DNA from: Streptomyces aurantiogriseus
GTDB lineage: Bacteria; Actinomycetota; Actinomycetes; Streptomycetales; Streptomycetaceae
Direction: 5' to 3'
NCBI RefSeq assembly: GCF_014649375.1
Contig: NZ_BMSX01000029.1
Coordinates: 1 to 64,000, forward strand
Length of the DNA stretch: 64,000 nt
Under the pieces are notes generated by a model. That model had not been told where the DNA came from and did no database searches. It was given only the letters and a program-made list of their open reading frames with translations. The position numbers and the translations under genes were made by a program. This document shows positions 52,221 through 59,856 of the stretch, in pieces (position 1 is the first letter of the stretch; every line of letters begins with the position of its first letter).

Positions 52221-55200
52221 ATGCAGATCCGGCTGACCGTCGTAGACCCGCAGGGCCCGCCCGCCGAGGCCCGGGGCCGTGCCGCGAGCTGCGACGTGCT
52301 GGTCACCGCGCCCGCCGGCACGGCTCTGGCCGCGGTGGTGTCCGCCCTGGCCGCGGCGGTCTCCGGGGAGGGCGGAGCCGCTCCGTCCGGCGGAGCGCAG
52401 CCCGTGCTGTACGCGGGCGGGGAGCGGCTCGACGCCGGGCGGTGCACGCTCGGCGAGCCACCGCTGATCGACGGCGCCGTGCTGTCGCTGGGCGCCCCGG
52501 CCGACCCCGAGCCGCATCCGGAGGTCGACGACGCCCCGGCCCGGCTGGACGTGGTGGCGGGCCCGGACGCGGGCGGGGTGCACCTGCTGCACGGCGGTCA
52601 GATCCGCGTCGGCCGCTCCGCCGACGCCGACGTCCCGCTCGACGACCCCGACGTCTCCCGTCTCCACTGCGCGGTGACCCTCTCCCCCGACGGCCGGGTC
52701 ACGGTCGCCGACCTCGGCTCCACCAACGGCACCACCCTGGACGGCACCCACGTCCGGTCCCGCCCCCTCCGCCTCACCCCCGGTGCCCTGCTCAGGGTCG
52801 GAGAGTCGGCCCTGCGGCTCGCTCCGCCCGGAGGGCCGGGCGCGCGGGTGGCGACGACACCGGACGGCGAGGGACACGTCCGGGTGCCGTGCGGGGACGC
52901 GGGAGCCGGTGACGGCCCGGCACCGACGCCGGGTGCGGCCCACGCGCGTGGGGCAGGCGACAGCGGCGGAGCCGACCCGGCGGGCGCAGCCGGCGGGGGG
53001 CACACGCGCGTGCCCGGCGGCGGGCGTTCGGAGGGAGACGGCGGCCGGACAGGCGCGGCCCACGCCCCCGGAACGGCCACCGACGGCACCGGTACCGCGA
53101 GCGCGTCCCACCCGCGCGTGCCCGGCAACGACGACATCGCCGCCCCCACCGGACCCACCGGCCACACCTACGGCACGGTCGACTGGACCGGCTCCGCCCC
53201 CAGCCGCGGCGACCGCCCGCGCAAGACCGGGGACGTCCCCCTGGTGCCGGGCCAGGGTGGCGCACCCCCCATCGAGCGCCGCACAGACGCACGGCCCCCC
53301 GCCGGGGCCGACGGCTCCGGCGACACCCACGCCGGCCGCTCGGGCCTCGGCTCCTTCACGACGGCCCCCGAGGCCCGCGGCCCGCACACCTCCGCGCCCC
53401 GCGCCGGATCCCCGGTCCCCACCCCGCCCGGCGACGCCCACGGCTCCCAGGTTTCCCACGCCCCCCACGACTCCCGCGACGACGCGGGCGGCACCGCCTC
53501 CCGCCGCAAGGGCACCCCCCTGCGCGGCACCGACGTACCGCAGGGCCTCCGCAAACGCGGCGGCCTCTCCGCCTGGGCACGCCGCCTGACCGGCGGACGC
53601 GGCGGCGACCAGGAGACGGCCGCACCGGAGCCCTACGGCGAGGAGGCGGCCGACACCACGGTGGTGCCGTCGGCCGGCCCGGCGGCCCCCATACCGGACA
53701 CCTGGCCGGACCCTGCCGCGCTGCTGCTGACGGCGCTGGGCCCGGGCCCCCGCCTGTGGGAGCGCGGGCCGCGTCACCCGGAGACCCTCGCGGTCCGGCT
53801 CGGTACGGCGGACCGGACGGCGCCCGACGGCTCGGGCCTGCTGCCCGCCGTACCGGTGACCGCGGGGCTGCGCGAGGTCGGGGCGCTGGGGCTGGCCGGG
53901 CCGCGCCCGCGCCTGGCCGGGCTGGCGCGCGCGGTGCTGGCCCAGCTCGCCGCGCTGCACTCCCCGGACATCCTGGAGATCGTCCTGATCAGCACCGACC
54001 GCGCGCGTTCCGAGGAGGAGCGCACCGCCGAGTGGTCCTGGCTGGGCTGGCTCCCCCATCTGCGCCCCGGGCACGGCCAGGACTGCCGCCTCCTCCTGGC
54101 CTACGACCGCGACCAGGCCACGGCCCGCGTGGACGAGCTGCTGCGCCGGCTGGAGGACCTCGCAGACGCCGGCACCGCGGCCCCCGCGCCCGTTCCTCCA
54201 CCCCGGGGCACCGCCCGCCGCCCCTCCTGGGCGCTGGCGGACGACACCGCCGACGGCTTCCCGGGCCCGTACACGGTCGTAGTCGTGGACGGCGACCCCG
54301 GCGGCGCCGACCTTCGCGAGGCGACGGCCCGGCTGGCGACGGCGGGCCCCCGGGCCGGCATACACGTCGTGTGCCTCGCCGAGACGGCCGCCGCCTCCCC
54401 CGCGTCGCCGGTGACGGAGACGTACGAGGCGGCCTGTGCGGCGGCGCCGACGTTCCGCGCGTGCGGGGCGGTCGCGCTGCTCAGCGGGGACGTGGCGACC
54501 GCGCTGCGGCTGCTGCGGGTCGCACCGGCCGGCTCGGACTCGGAGCGGCCCGGCCCGGTGGGCCACGGCACGGTCGGTGCGGTGGACGCGGTCTCCCCGG
54601 CCTGGGCGGAGCGCTTCGCGCGGGCCCTCGCACCCCTGCGCCCGGACGGCACGGCCGGCGGCGAGCGCCCCACGCGCGTGTCGGCACCGCTCCCCGCGTC
54701 GGCGCGCCTCCTCGACGAACTGGGCCTCGCCCGGGCGACCCCAGCCTCCCTGATGGCCCGCTGGGCGGACGCGGCCGACGACGCCGAAGCACTCGGCGGC
54801 CGCGCCTGGGCCGTCCTCGGCGCCGGACCACGCGGCCCGGTCTCCGTGGACCTGGCCGCCGAGGGCCCCCACCTGCTGATCGATGGGCCGCCCGGCAGCG
54901 GGCGGACGGAGCTGCTGCGGGCGGTCGTCGCCTCGCTGGCCGCCGCCGAGCGCCCCGACCGGCTGGGCATCGTGCTGGTGGACGGCCGGGACACCGTCGG
55001 CAAGGGCGGCGGCGGCCACGGCGACGGCCTGCGCGTCTGTACGGACGTACCGCACGTCACCACACATCTCACCACCAACGACCCGGTCCGGATGCGGGAG
55101 TTCGCGCAGTCGCTGAGCGCCGAGCTGAAGCGGCGGGCCGAGCTGCTCGGGCGGTCCGACTTCGCCGAGTGGCACACGCACCGCGCGGTCTCCGGCCGCA

Positions 55201-55835
55201 TCGTCCCGCAGCGCCAGCCGAGCGGTCCAGGCGCCGGCGCCGCCGACCTCGACACCCCGCCCAGCTCGACCCTGCGCCTGCGCCCCGGCGCGGCGGCCCG
55301 GCAGCGGACGGAGGCGGCACCGCCGCTGCCTCGCCTCGTGGTTGTCGTCGACGACCTTGACGCCCTGGTCTCCCCCGCCCTCGGCTCCCCCGGCCGCCCC
55401 GCCGCGGGCTCCGTCATGCGTGCGCTGGAGGCGGTCGCCCGCGACGGCGAGCGGCTCGGCGTGCACCTGGTGGCGGCGGCCGGACCGGGAGGCCGTACGG
55501 CCGAGTCGGAGCCCGCCCGCCGGGCCACCCTGCGGATCGCCCTCGAAGCCCCCGGCTCGGGCGCGGACGAACCCGCCCCCGGCCGAGGCCGTCTGAAGGG
55601 CGCGGACGGCCGCCTCACCCCCTTCCAGGGCGGCCGTGTCACCGGCCGCATCCCCCGCACGGCGACCCTGCGCCCCACGGTGGTCCCCCTGGAGTGGCAC
55701 CGCATGGGCGACCCCCCGACCCGCCGCCCCGTCCGCGAACTGGGCAACGGCCCGACCGACCTCGCATTGTTGGCGAGCGCGGTGGAGCGGGCGGCTCGCG
55801 AGGTGTCGGCGGCGGAGGTGCCGTCGCTGTTGTAG
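52221..55835 (+). CDS. FHA-domain FtsK/EccC-like ATPase
   Basis: The 1204-residue protein starts with a ubiquitin-like segment (MQIRLTVVDPQGPPAEA). An FHA phosphothreonine-binding domain covers about 125-190, with IRVGRSADADVPL, VSRLHCAVTLSPDG and DLGSTNGTTLDG. About 270 residues of Gly/Ala/Pro/Thr-rich linker follow. The rest is FtsK/SpoIIIE-like: a degenerate ATPase unit (~480-860) and a second with LLIDGPPGSGRTELLRAV near 888 and Walker B VVVVDDLDAL. The Walker A lysine is replaced by Arg. EccC ATPases of type VII secretion have similar tandem units. The ATG at 52221 is the one that begins the conserved start. It probably reads phosphorylation by the adjacent PkaA/PkaB; its transport substrate, if any, is unknown. 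Confidence 0.82.
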   Translation: MQIRLTVVDPQGPPAEARGRAASCDVLVTAPAGTALAAVVSALAAAVSGEGGAAPSGGAQPVLYAGGERLDAGRCTLGEPPLIDGAVLSLGAPADPEPHPEVDDAPARLDVVAGPDAGGVHLLHGGQIRVGRSADADVPLDDPDVSRLHCAVTLSPDGRVTVADLGSTNGTTLDGTHVRSRPLRLTPGALLRVGESALRLAPPGGPGARVATTPDGEGHVRVPCGDAGAGDGPAPTPGAAHARGAGDSGGADPAGAAGGGHTRVPGGGRSEGDGGRTGAAHAPGTATDGTGTASASHPRVPGNDDIAAPTGPTGHTYGTVDWTGSAPSRGDRPRKTGDVPLVPGQGGAPPIERRTDARPPAGADGSGDTHAGRSGLGSFTTAPEARGPHTSAPRAGSPVPTPPGDAHGSQVSHAPHDSRDDAGGTASRRKGTPLRGTDVPQGLRKRGGLSAWARRLTGGRGGDQETAAPEPYGEEAADTTVVPSAGPAAPIPDTWPDPAALLLTALGPGPRLWERGPRHPETLAVRLGTADRTAPDGSGLLPAVPVTAGLREVGALGLAGPRPRLAGLARAVLAQLAALHSPDILEIVLISTDRARSEEERTAEWSWLGWLPHLRPGHGQDCRLLLAYDRDQATARVDELLRRLEDLADAGTAAPAPVPPPRGTARRPSWALADDTADGFPGPYTVVVVDGDPGGADLREATARLATAGPRAGIHVVCLAETAAASPASPVTETYEAACAAAPTFRACGAVALLSGDVATALRLLRVAPAGSDSERPGPVGHGTVGAVDAVSPAWAERFARALAPLRPDGTAGGERPTRVSAPLPASARLLDELGLARATPASLMARWADAADDAEALGGRAWAVLGAGPRGPVSVDLAAEGPHLLIDGPPGSGRTELLRAVVASLAAAERPDRLGIVLVDGRDTVGKGGGGHGDGLRVCTDVPHVTTHLTTNDPVRMREFAQSLSAELKRRAELLGRSDFAEWHTHRAVSGRIVPQRQPSGPGAGAADLDTPPSSTLRLRPGAAARQRTEAAPPLPRLVVVVDDLDALVSPALGSPGRPAAGSVMRALEAVARDGERLGVHLVAAAGPGGRTAESEPARRATLRIALEAPGSGADEPAPGRGRLKGADGRLTPFQGGRVTGRIPRTATLRPTVVPLEWHRMGDPPTRRPVRELGNGPTDLALLASAVERAAREVSAAEVPSLL

Positions 55836-55836
55836 T

Positions 55837-55890
55837 GGTGTCCACCGTGTCGTAGGGGGTCTCCACCGTGTCGTAGGGGGGTGTCCACCG
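55837..55890. repeat. 22-bp tandem repeat after the FHA-ATPase gene
   Basis: TGTCCACCGTGTCGTAGGGGG (55839-55859) is followed by TCTCCACCGTGTCGTAGGGGG (55860-55880) and a partial third TGTCCACCG. It starts directly after the stop codon. The role is unknown. Confidence 0.75.
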
Positions 55891-55989
55891 TTCGGCCCTG
55901 GATGCGGCGCGCGCAACGTCCGGGCAAAGACACATGCACCCCGCAGTCACGACGCGGTCACGATCCCCTTGTTGACAGTACCGGCGCTC

Positions 55990-56018
55990 TTGCCGACCCC
56001 TGGCACCCGGCGTAGACC
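55990..56018 (+). promoter_or_regulatory. Candidate promoter of the second sugar ABC operon
   Basis: TTGCCG (55990-55995) and TAGACC (56013-56018) are separated by 17 bases and lie about 55 bases upstream of the binding-protein start. A perfect -35-like TTGACA at 55972 has no -10 at the right distance. Confidence 0.45.
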
Positions 56019-56036
56019 AGTGCCACGGGACAGCGC

Positions 56037-56048
56037 TCGAACGTTCGA
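56037..56048. promoter_or_regulatory. Operator-like palindrome TCGAACGTTCGA
   Basis: A 12-base perfect palindrome 24 bases before the binding-protein start, just downstream of the candidate promoter, a classic repressor position. It shares the TCGAA half-site with the operators at 18573-18610 but has a 2-base instead of a 4-base centre. No regulator gene is linked to this operon. Confidence 0.65.
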
Positions 56049-56072
56049 CGAGGAACGAAGAACGGGGAAGTG

Positions 56073-57455
56073 ATGCGCAGCACGAGCCACACCATCCGGA
56101 CACGCAGGACCGTGAAGGCAGCCGCCACGCTCCTCGCGGGAGCGCTCGCGCTCTCGCTCACCGCGTGCGGCGGCGACGACGACAAGAGCAGCGGAACCGA
56201 CGGCAGCCCGACGGCCAAGGAGTCGGGCAGCACCCTCACCCTCCCCAAGCTGAACGGCACGACGCTCGAGGTCGCCGCCGTGTGGACCGGCGCCGAGCAG
56301 GCCAACTTCAAGAAGGTTCTCGCGGAGTTCGAGAAGCGGACGGGCGCCAAGGTGACGTTCGTGCCCGCGCAGGACCCGATCATCAACTTCCTGGGCTCGA
56401 AGGTCGCGGGCGGCCAGCCGCCGGACGTCGCGATGCTCCCGCAGCCGGGCGCGATCAAGCAGGCCGTGGACAAGAAGTGGGCCAAGCCCCTCGGCGCCGA
56501 AGCCCTGAAGGAGGTCCAGAAGAACTACTCCCAGGGCTGGCAGGACATCGGCAAGATCGACGGCAAGCAGTACGGCGTCTACTACAAGGCCGCCAACAAG
56601 TCGCTGGTCTGGTACAACGCCAAGGTCTTCGAGAACGCGGGGGCCACCGAACCCAAGACCTGGGACGAACTGCTCAGCACCGCGCAGACGGTCTACGACT
56701 CCGGTGTCACCCCGTTCTCCGTGGGCGGCGCCGAGGGCTGGACCCTGACCGACTGGTTCGAGAACGTCTATCTCTCCCAGGCGGGCCCGGAGAGGTACGA
56801 CCAGCTCGCCCAGCACGAGATCAAGTGGACGGACCCGTCCGTGAAGGACGCGCTGACCACGCTCGCGCAGGTCTGGGGCAAGAAGGACTACGTCGCGGGC
56901 GGCGCGACCGGCGCGCTGCAGACGGACTTCCCGGCCTCGGTGACGCAGACCTTCACCGGTGGCGACCAGCCGAAGGCGGCGATGGTCTACGAGGGCGACT
57001 TCGCGCAGGTCAACATCGGCCAGGCGGGGGCGAAGGTCGGCACGGACGCGAAGGCGTTCCCGTTCCCGGCCGTGGGCGACACCGCGCCCGTGGTCTCCGG
57101 CGGCGACGCGGCTGTGATCCTGAAGGACTCGAAGGGCGCGCAGGCCCTGGCGACCTTCCTGGCCTCGCCGGACGCGGCGGAGATCCAGGCGAAGCTGGGC
57201 GGCTACCTCTCGCCGAACAAGAACGTCGACTTCTCCGTCTACCCCAACGATGTGCAGCGGAAGATCGCCCAGTCGCTGATCGAGGCGGGCGACGACTTCC
57301 GCTTCGACATGTCCGACCAGGCCCCGCAGGCCTTCGGCGGCACGCCCGGCAAGGGCGAGTGGAAGGACCTGCAGGACTTCCTGAAGAACCCGACGGACGT
57401 GGCCGGCACGCAGGCGAAGCTGGAATCGGCCGCGGCGGCGGCGTACGGGAACTGA
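56073..57455 (+). CDS. Sugar ABC transporter substrate-binding lipoprotein (alpha-glucoside type)
   Basis: The 460-residue protein has a lipobox LTAC with the lipidated Cys at residue 32 and a Gly/Asp/Ser linker. The body is a family 1 binding protein: VWTGAEQANFKKVLAEFEKR, DVAMLPQPGAIKQAV, YYKAANKSLVWYN. The last two patterns are typical of AglE-like alpha-glucoside binders. It captures sugar outside the membrane for the two permeases that follow at once. A GTG directly before the ATG is in frame, but GGGG at 5 bases suits the ATG. It lies behind a palindrome resembling that of the first sugar operon. Confidence 0.9.
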   Translation: MRSTSHTIRTRRTVKAAATLLAGALALSLTACGGDDDKSSGTDGSPTAKESGSTLTLPKLNGTTLEVAAVWTGAEQANFKKVLAEFEKRTGAKVTFVPAQDPIINFLGSKVAGGQPPDVAMLPQPGAIKQAVDKKWAKPLGAEALKEVQKNYSQGWQDIGKIDGKQYGVYYKAANKSLVWYNAKVFENAGATEPKTWDELLSTAQTVYDSGVTPFSVGGAEGWTLTDWFENVYLSQAGPERYDQLAQHEIKWTDPSVKDALTTLAQVWGKKDYVAGGATGALQTDFPASVTQTFTGGDQPKAAMVYEGDFAQVNIGQAGAKVGTDAKAFPFPAVGDTAPVVSGGDAAVILKDSKGAQALATFLASPDAAEIQAKLGGYLSPNKNVDFSVYPNDVQRKIAQSLIEAGDDFRFDMSDQAPQAFGGTPGKGEWKDLQDFLKNPTDVAGTQAKLESAAAAAYGN

Positions 57456-57462
57456 GCCGGGG

Positions 57463-58806
57463 ATGAAATCGGCTGCGGTGGCGGGGGCTCCGGGAGCCCC
57501 CGCCCCTCCTCGCTCGCGCAAGAGCGTGACCGGCACCCGGAAAACGGTGGCAGCGCTGTTCCTGCTGCCCGCCCTGGTGCTGCTGGGCGCGCTCGTGGTC
57601 TACCCGATCGGGTACTCGGTCGTCCGCAGTTTCTACGACCAGTCCGGCGACGGCTTCGCCGGCGTCGACAACTACAAGGCCCTGTTCACGGACGACGGCA
57701 TCCGCACGGCTCTGAAGAACAACGTGATCTGGGTGGTGTTCGCGCCGACGGTCGCGACCGCGCTCGGTCTGATCTTCGCGGTGCTGACCGAACGGATCCG
57801 CTGGGGCACGGCGTTCAAGCTGGTCGTCTTCATGCCGATGGCGATCTCGATGCTCGCGGCCGGCATCATCTTCCGGCTGGTCTACGACCAGGATCCGGAC
57901 AAGGGTGTCGCGAACGCGGTGTGGGTCGGAGTGCACGACACGTTCGCGCAGTCCTCGGCGTTCCCGAAGGCCCACCCGGGCCGGGAGTCGCCGCTGAAGC
58001 CGGACCGGGGCGGTTTCATCACGAAGGCGACCGTCTCCATGGGCGACTCGATCGCCCTGCCCCTGGTCGGTGTCGCCCCCGACCGGATGCCCGACGACGC
58101 CGAGCGGGCCGTCCAGGCGCGGCCCGAGCTCGGCAAGGTCACGGGCACGACCTGGCAGGACTTCACCCGCGGCAAGGGCGTCGGCCGGCTGGGCCAGGTC
58201 GACCCGTCCGAGCTGGGCTACGCGGGGATGCGGATCGAGGCGGTCAAGGACGGCAAGGTCGTCGCGTCCACGAAGGCCGCCGACGACGGCACGTTCACGC
58301 TCCCCGAGGCGGCCGACGGGGCTCAACTCCGGCTCCCCGCGAGCAACTTCAAGGAGCCGTACAACGGCCTGGACTGGCTCGGCCCGTCGCTGGTCACCCC
58401 GGCGATCATCGGGTCGTACATCTGGATGTGGGCGGGCTTCGCGATGGTGCTGATCGCGGCCGGTCTGGCGAGTGTCCCGCGTGAGCTCATGGAGGCGGCG
58501 CGGGTCGACGGGGCGAACGAGTGGCAGGTGTTCCGCAGGGTCACGGTGCCGCTGCTCGCACCGGTCCTCGCGGTCGTCGTCGTCACTCTGATGATCAACG
58601 TCCTGAAGGTCTTCGACCTGGTGTTCATCATCGCCCCGGGCTCCTCCCAGGACGACGCGAACGTGCTGGCGCTGGAGCTGTACCGCAAGGGCTTCTCCGA
58701 GGACCAGCCCGGCATCGCCAGCGCGATCGCGGTGTTCCTGCTGCTGCTGGTGATCCCGGTGATGTGGTTCAACGTCCGTAGGCTGAGGCGGGAGGTGCGG
58801 CGATGA
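57463..58806 (+). CDS. Sugar ABC transporter permease with an inserted soluble domain
   Basis: The 447-residue protein is about 140 residues longer than normal MalF-type permeases. Helices at 28-55, 85-108 and 118-140 are followed, where other permeases have a short loop, by residues ~160-300. This insert looks like a beta-sandwich, with VTGTTWQDFTRG, AGMRIEAVKDGKVVAS and DDGTFTLPEAADG, the pattern of carboxypeptidase-regulatory-like domains. Normal permease sequence then resumes (GLDWLGPSLVTPAIIGSYIW) with the EAA loop MEAARVDGANEWQVFRRVTVP. Topology puts the insert outside the membrane, where it may contact the binding protein or wall. It starts 7 bases after the binding-protein gene. No ATPase is encoded here. 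Confidence 0.9.
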   Translation: MKSAAVAGAPGAPAPPRSRKSVTGTRKTVAALFLLPALVLLGALVVYPIGYSVVRSFYDQSGDGFAGVDNYKALFTDDGIRTALKNNVIWVVFAPTVATALGLIFAVLTERIRWGTAFKLVVFMPMAISMLAAGIIFRLVYDQDPDKGVANAVWVGVHDTFAQSSAFPKAHPGRESPLKPDRGGFITKATVSMGDSIALPLVGVAPDRMPDDAERAVQARPELGKVTGTTWQDFTRGKGVGRLGQVDPSELGYAGMRIEAVKDGKVVASTKAADDGTFTLPEAADGAQLRLPASNFKEPYNGLDWLGPSLVTPAIIGSYIWMWAGFAMVLIAAGLASVPRELMEAARVDGANEWQVFRRVTVPLLAPVLAVVVVTLMINVLKVFDLVFIIAPGSSQDDANVLALELYRKGFSEDQPGIASAIAVFLLLLVIPVMWFNVRRLRREVRR

Positions 58807-59684
58807 CGGCTCCCGTCGAGACCGTGCGGGCGAAGCAGTCGCTCGGCGCGAGGATCGTCGAGAAGCTCGGCGGCGGCCTGGTCCGCGTCTTCCTGATCGT
58901 CGTCGGCCTGTTCTGGCTGGTGCCGACCATCGGTCTGCTGATCTCCTCGCTGCGCTCGCCGGAGGACATGAGCGCGAGCGGCTGGTGGAAGGTGTTCTCG
59001 CAGCCGTCCCAACTCACCGTCGACAGTTACGAGAAGCTGCTGGAGAACAGCGACATCACCAACTCGATCGTCAACACGGTGCTGATCACGGTGCCGGCGA
59101 CGGTCCTGGTCGTCGTCATCGGCTCGCTCGCGGGATACGCGTTCGCGTGGATGGAGTTCCCGGGCCGGGACTGGTGGTTCCTGGGCGTGGTCGGCCTGTT
59201 GGTGGTGCCGGTGCAGGTGGCGCTGATCCCGATCGCCGAACTCTTCGGCAAGATCGGCCTGTTCGGCTCCGTGCTCGGCGTGATCCTCTTCCACGTGGGC
59301 TTCGGTCTGCCGTTCGCGGTGTTCCTGCTGCGGAACTTCTTCGCGGAGATCCCCCGCGAGTTGCTGGAGGCGGCCCGTCTCGACGGCGCCGGTGAGCTGC
59401 GGCTGTTCGCGCGGGTCGTGATGCCGCTGGGCGGGCCGGCGATCGCCAGCCTGGGCATCTTCCAGTTCCTGTGGGTGTGGAACGACATGCTGGTCGCGCT
59501 GGTGTTCACCGACGCCGACAGCCAGCCGATCACGGTCGCCCTGCAGACGCAGGTACGTCAGTTCGGCAACAACATCGACGTGCTCGCGCCCGGCGCGTTC
59601 ATCTCGATGGTGATCCCGCTGGCGGTGTTCTTCGCCTTCCAGCGGCAGTTCGTGTCCGGCGTGATGGCCGGCGCGGTCAAGTAG
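58803..59684 (+). CDS. Sugar ABC transporter permease (MalG type)
   Basis: The 293-residue protein has six helices and the EAA loop LEAARLDGAGELRLFARVVMP (about residues 190-210). The family ending FAFQRQFVSGVMAGAVK is present. Its ATG overlaps the previous stop (ATGA). It completes the importer of the 56073-59684 operon, which lacks its own ATPase and any linked glycosidase, so the sugar is likely small, such as an alpha-glucoside. Confidence 0.93.
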   Translation: MTAPVETVRAKQSLGARIVEKLGGGLVRVFLIVVGLFWLVPTIGLLISSLRSPEDMSASGWWKVFSQPSQLTVDSYEKLLENSDITNSIVNTVLITVPATVLVVVIGSLAGYAFAWMEFPGRDWWFLGVVGLLVVPVQVALIPIAELFGKIGLFGSVLGVILFHVGFGLPFAVFLLRNFFAEIPRELLEAARLDGAGELRLFARVVMPLGGPAIASLGIFQFLWVWNDMLVALVFTDADSQPITVALQTQVRQFGNNIDVLAPGAFISMVIPLAVFFAFQRQFVSGVMAGAVK

Positions 59685-59723
59685 GCGACTCCGTACGGGG
59701 GTGGACCGAAAGGGTGGTCAAGG

Positions 59724-59749
59724 GGGGTGGGCCGTCACCGGCCCACCCC
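59724..59749. terminator. Terminator of the second sugar ABC operon
   Basis: Ten-base arms GGGGTGGGCC and GGCCCACCCC around a 6-base loop, about 40 bases after the last permease stop. Confidence 0.82.
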
Positions 59750-59856
59750 TCGCCGTTCACCCGGTGTCCCCCGAATGACGTAGGCAAACGTAACCAAGTC
59801 ACTCCATCGGCCGTTGCCGGGCCAGGCCCGAAAGTGCCTGCTGCCCGCGCCGACCC

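Noticed and set aside
55972..55977. TTGACA as the -35 of the second sugar operon
   Set aside because: No -10-like hexamer occurs 16-19 bases downstream; TTGCCG/TAGACC at 17-base spacing fits better.
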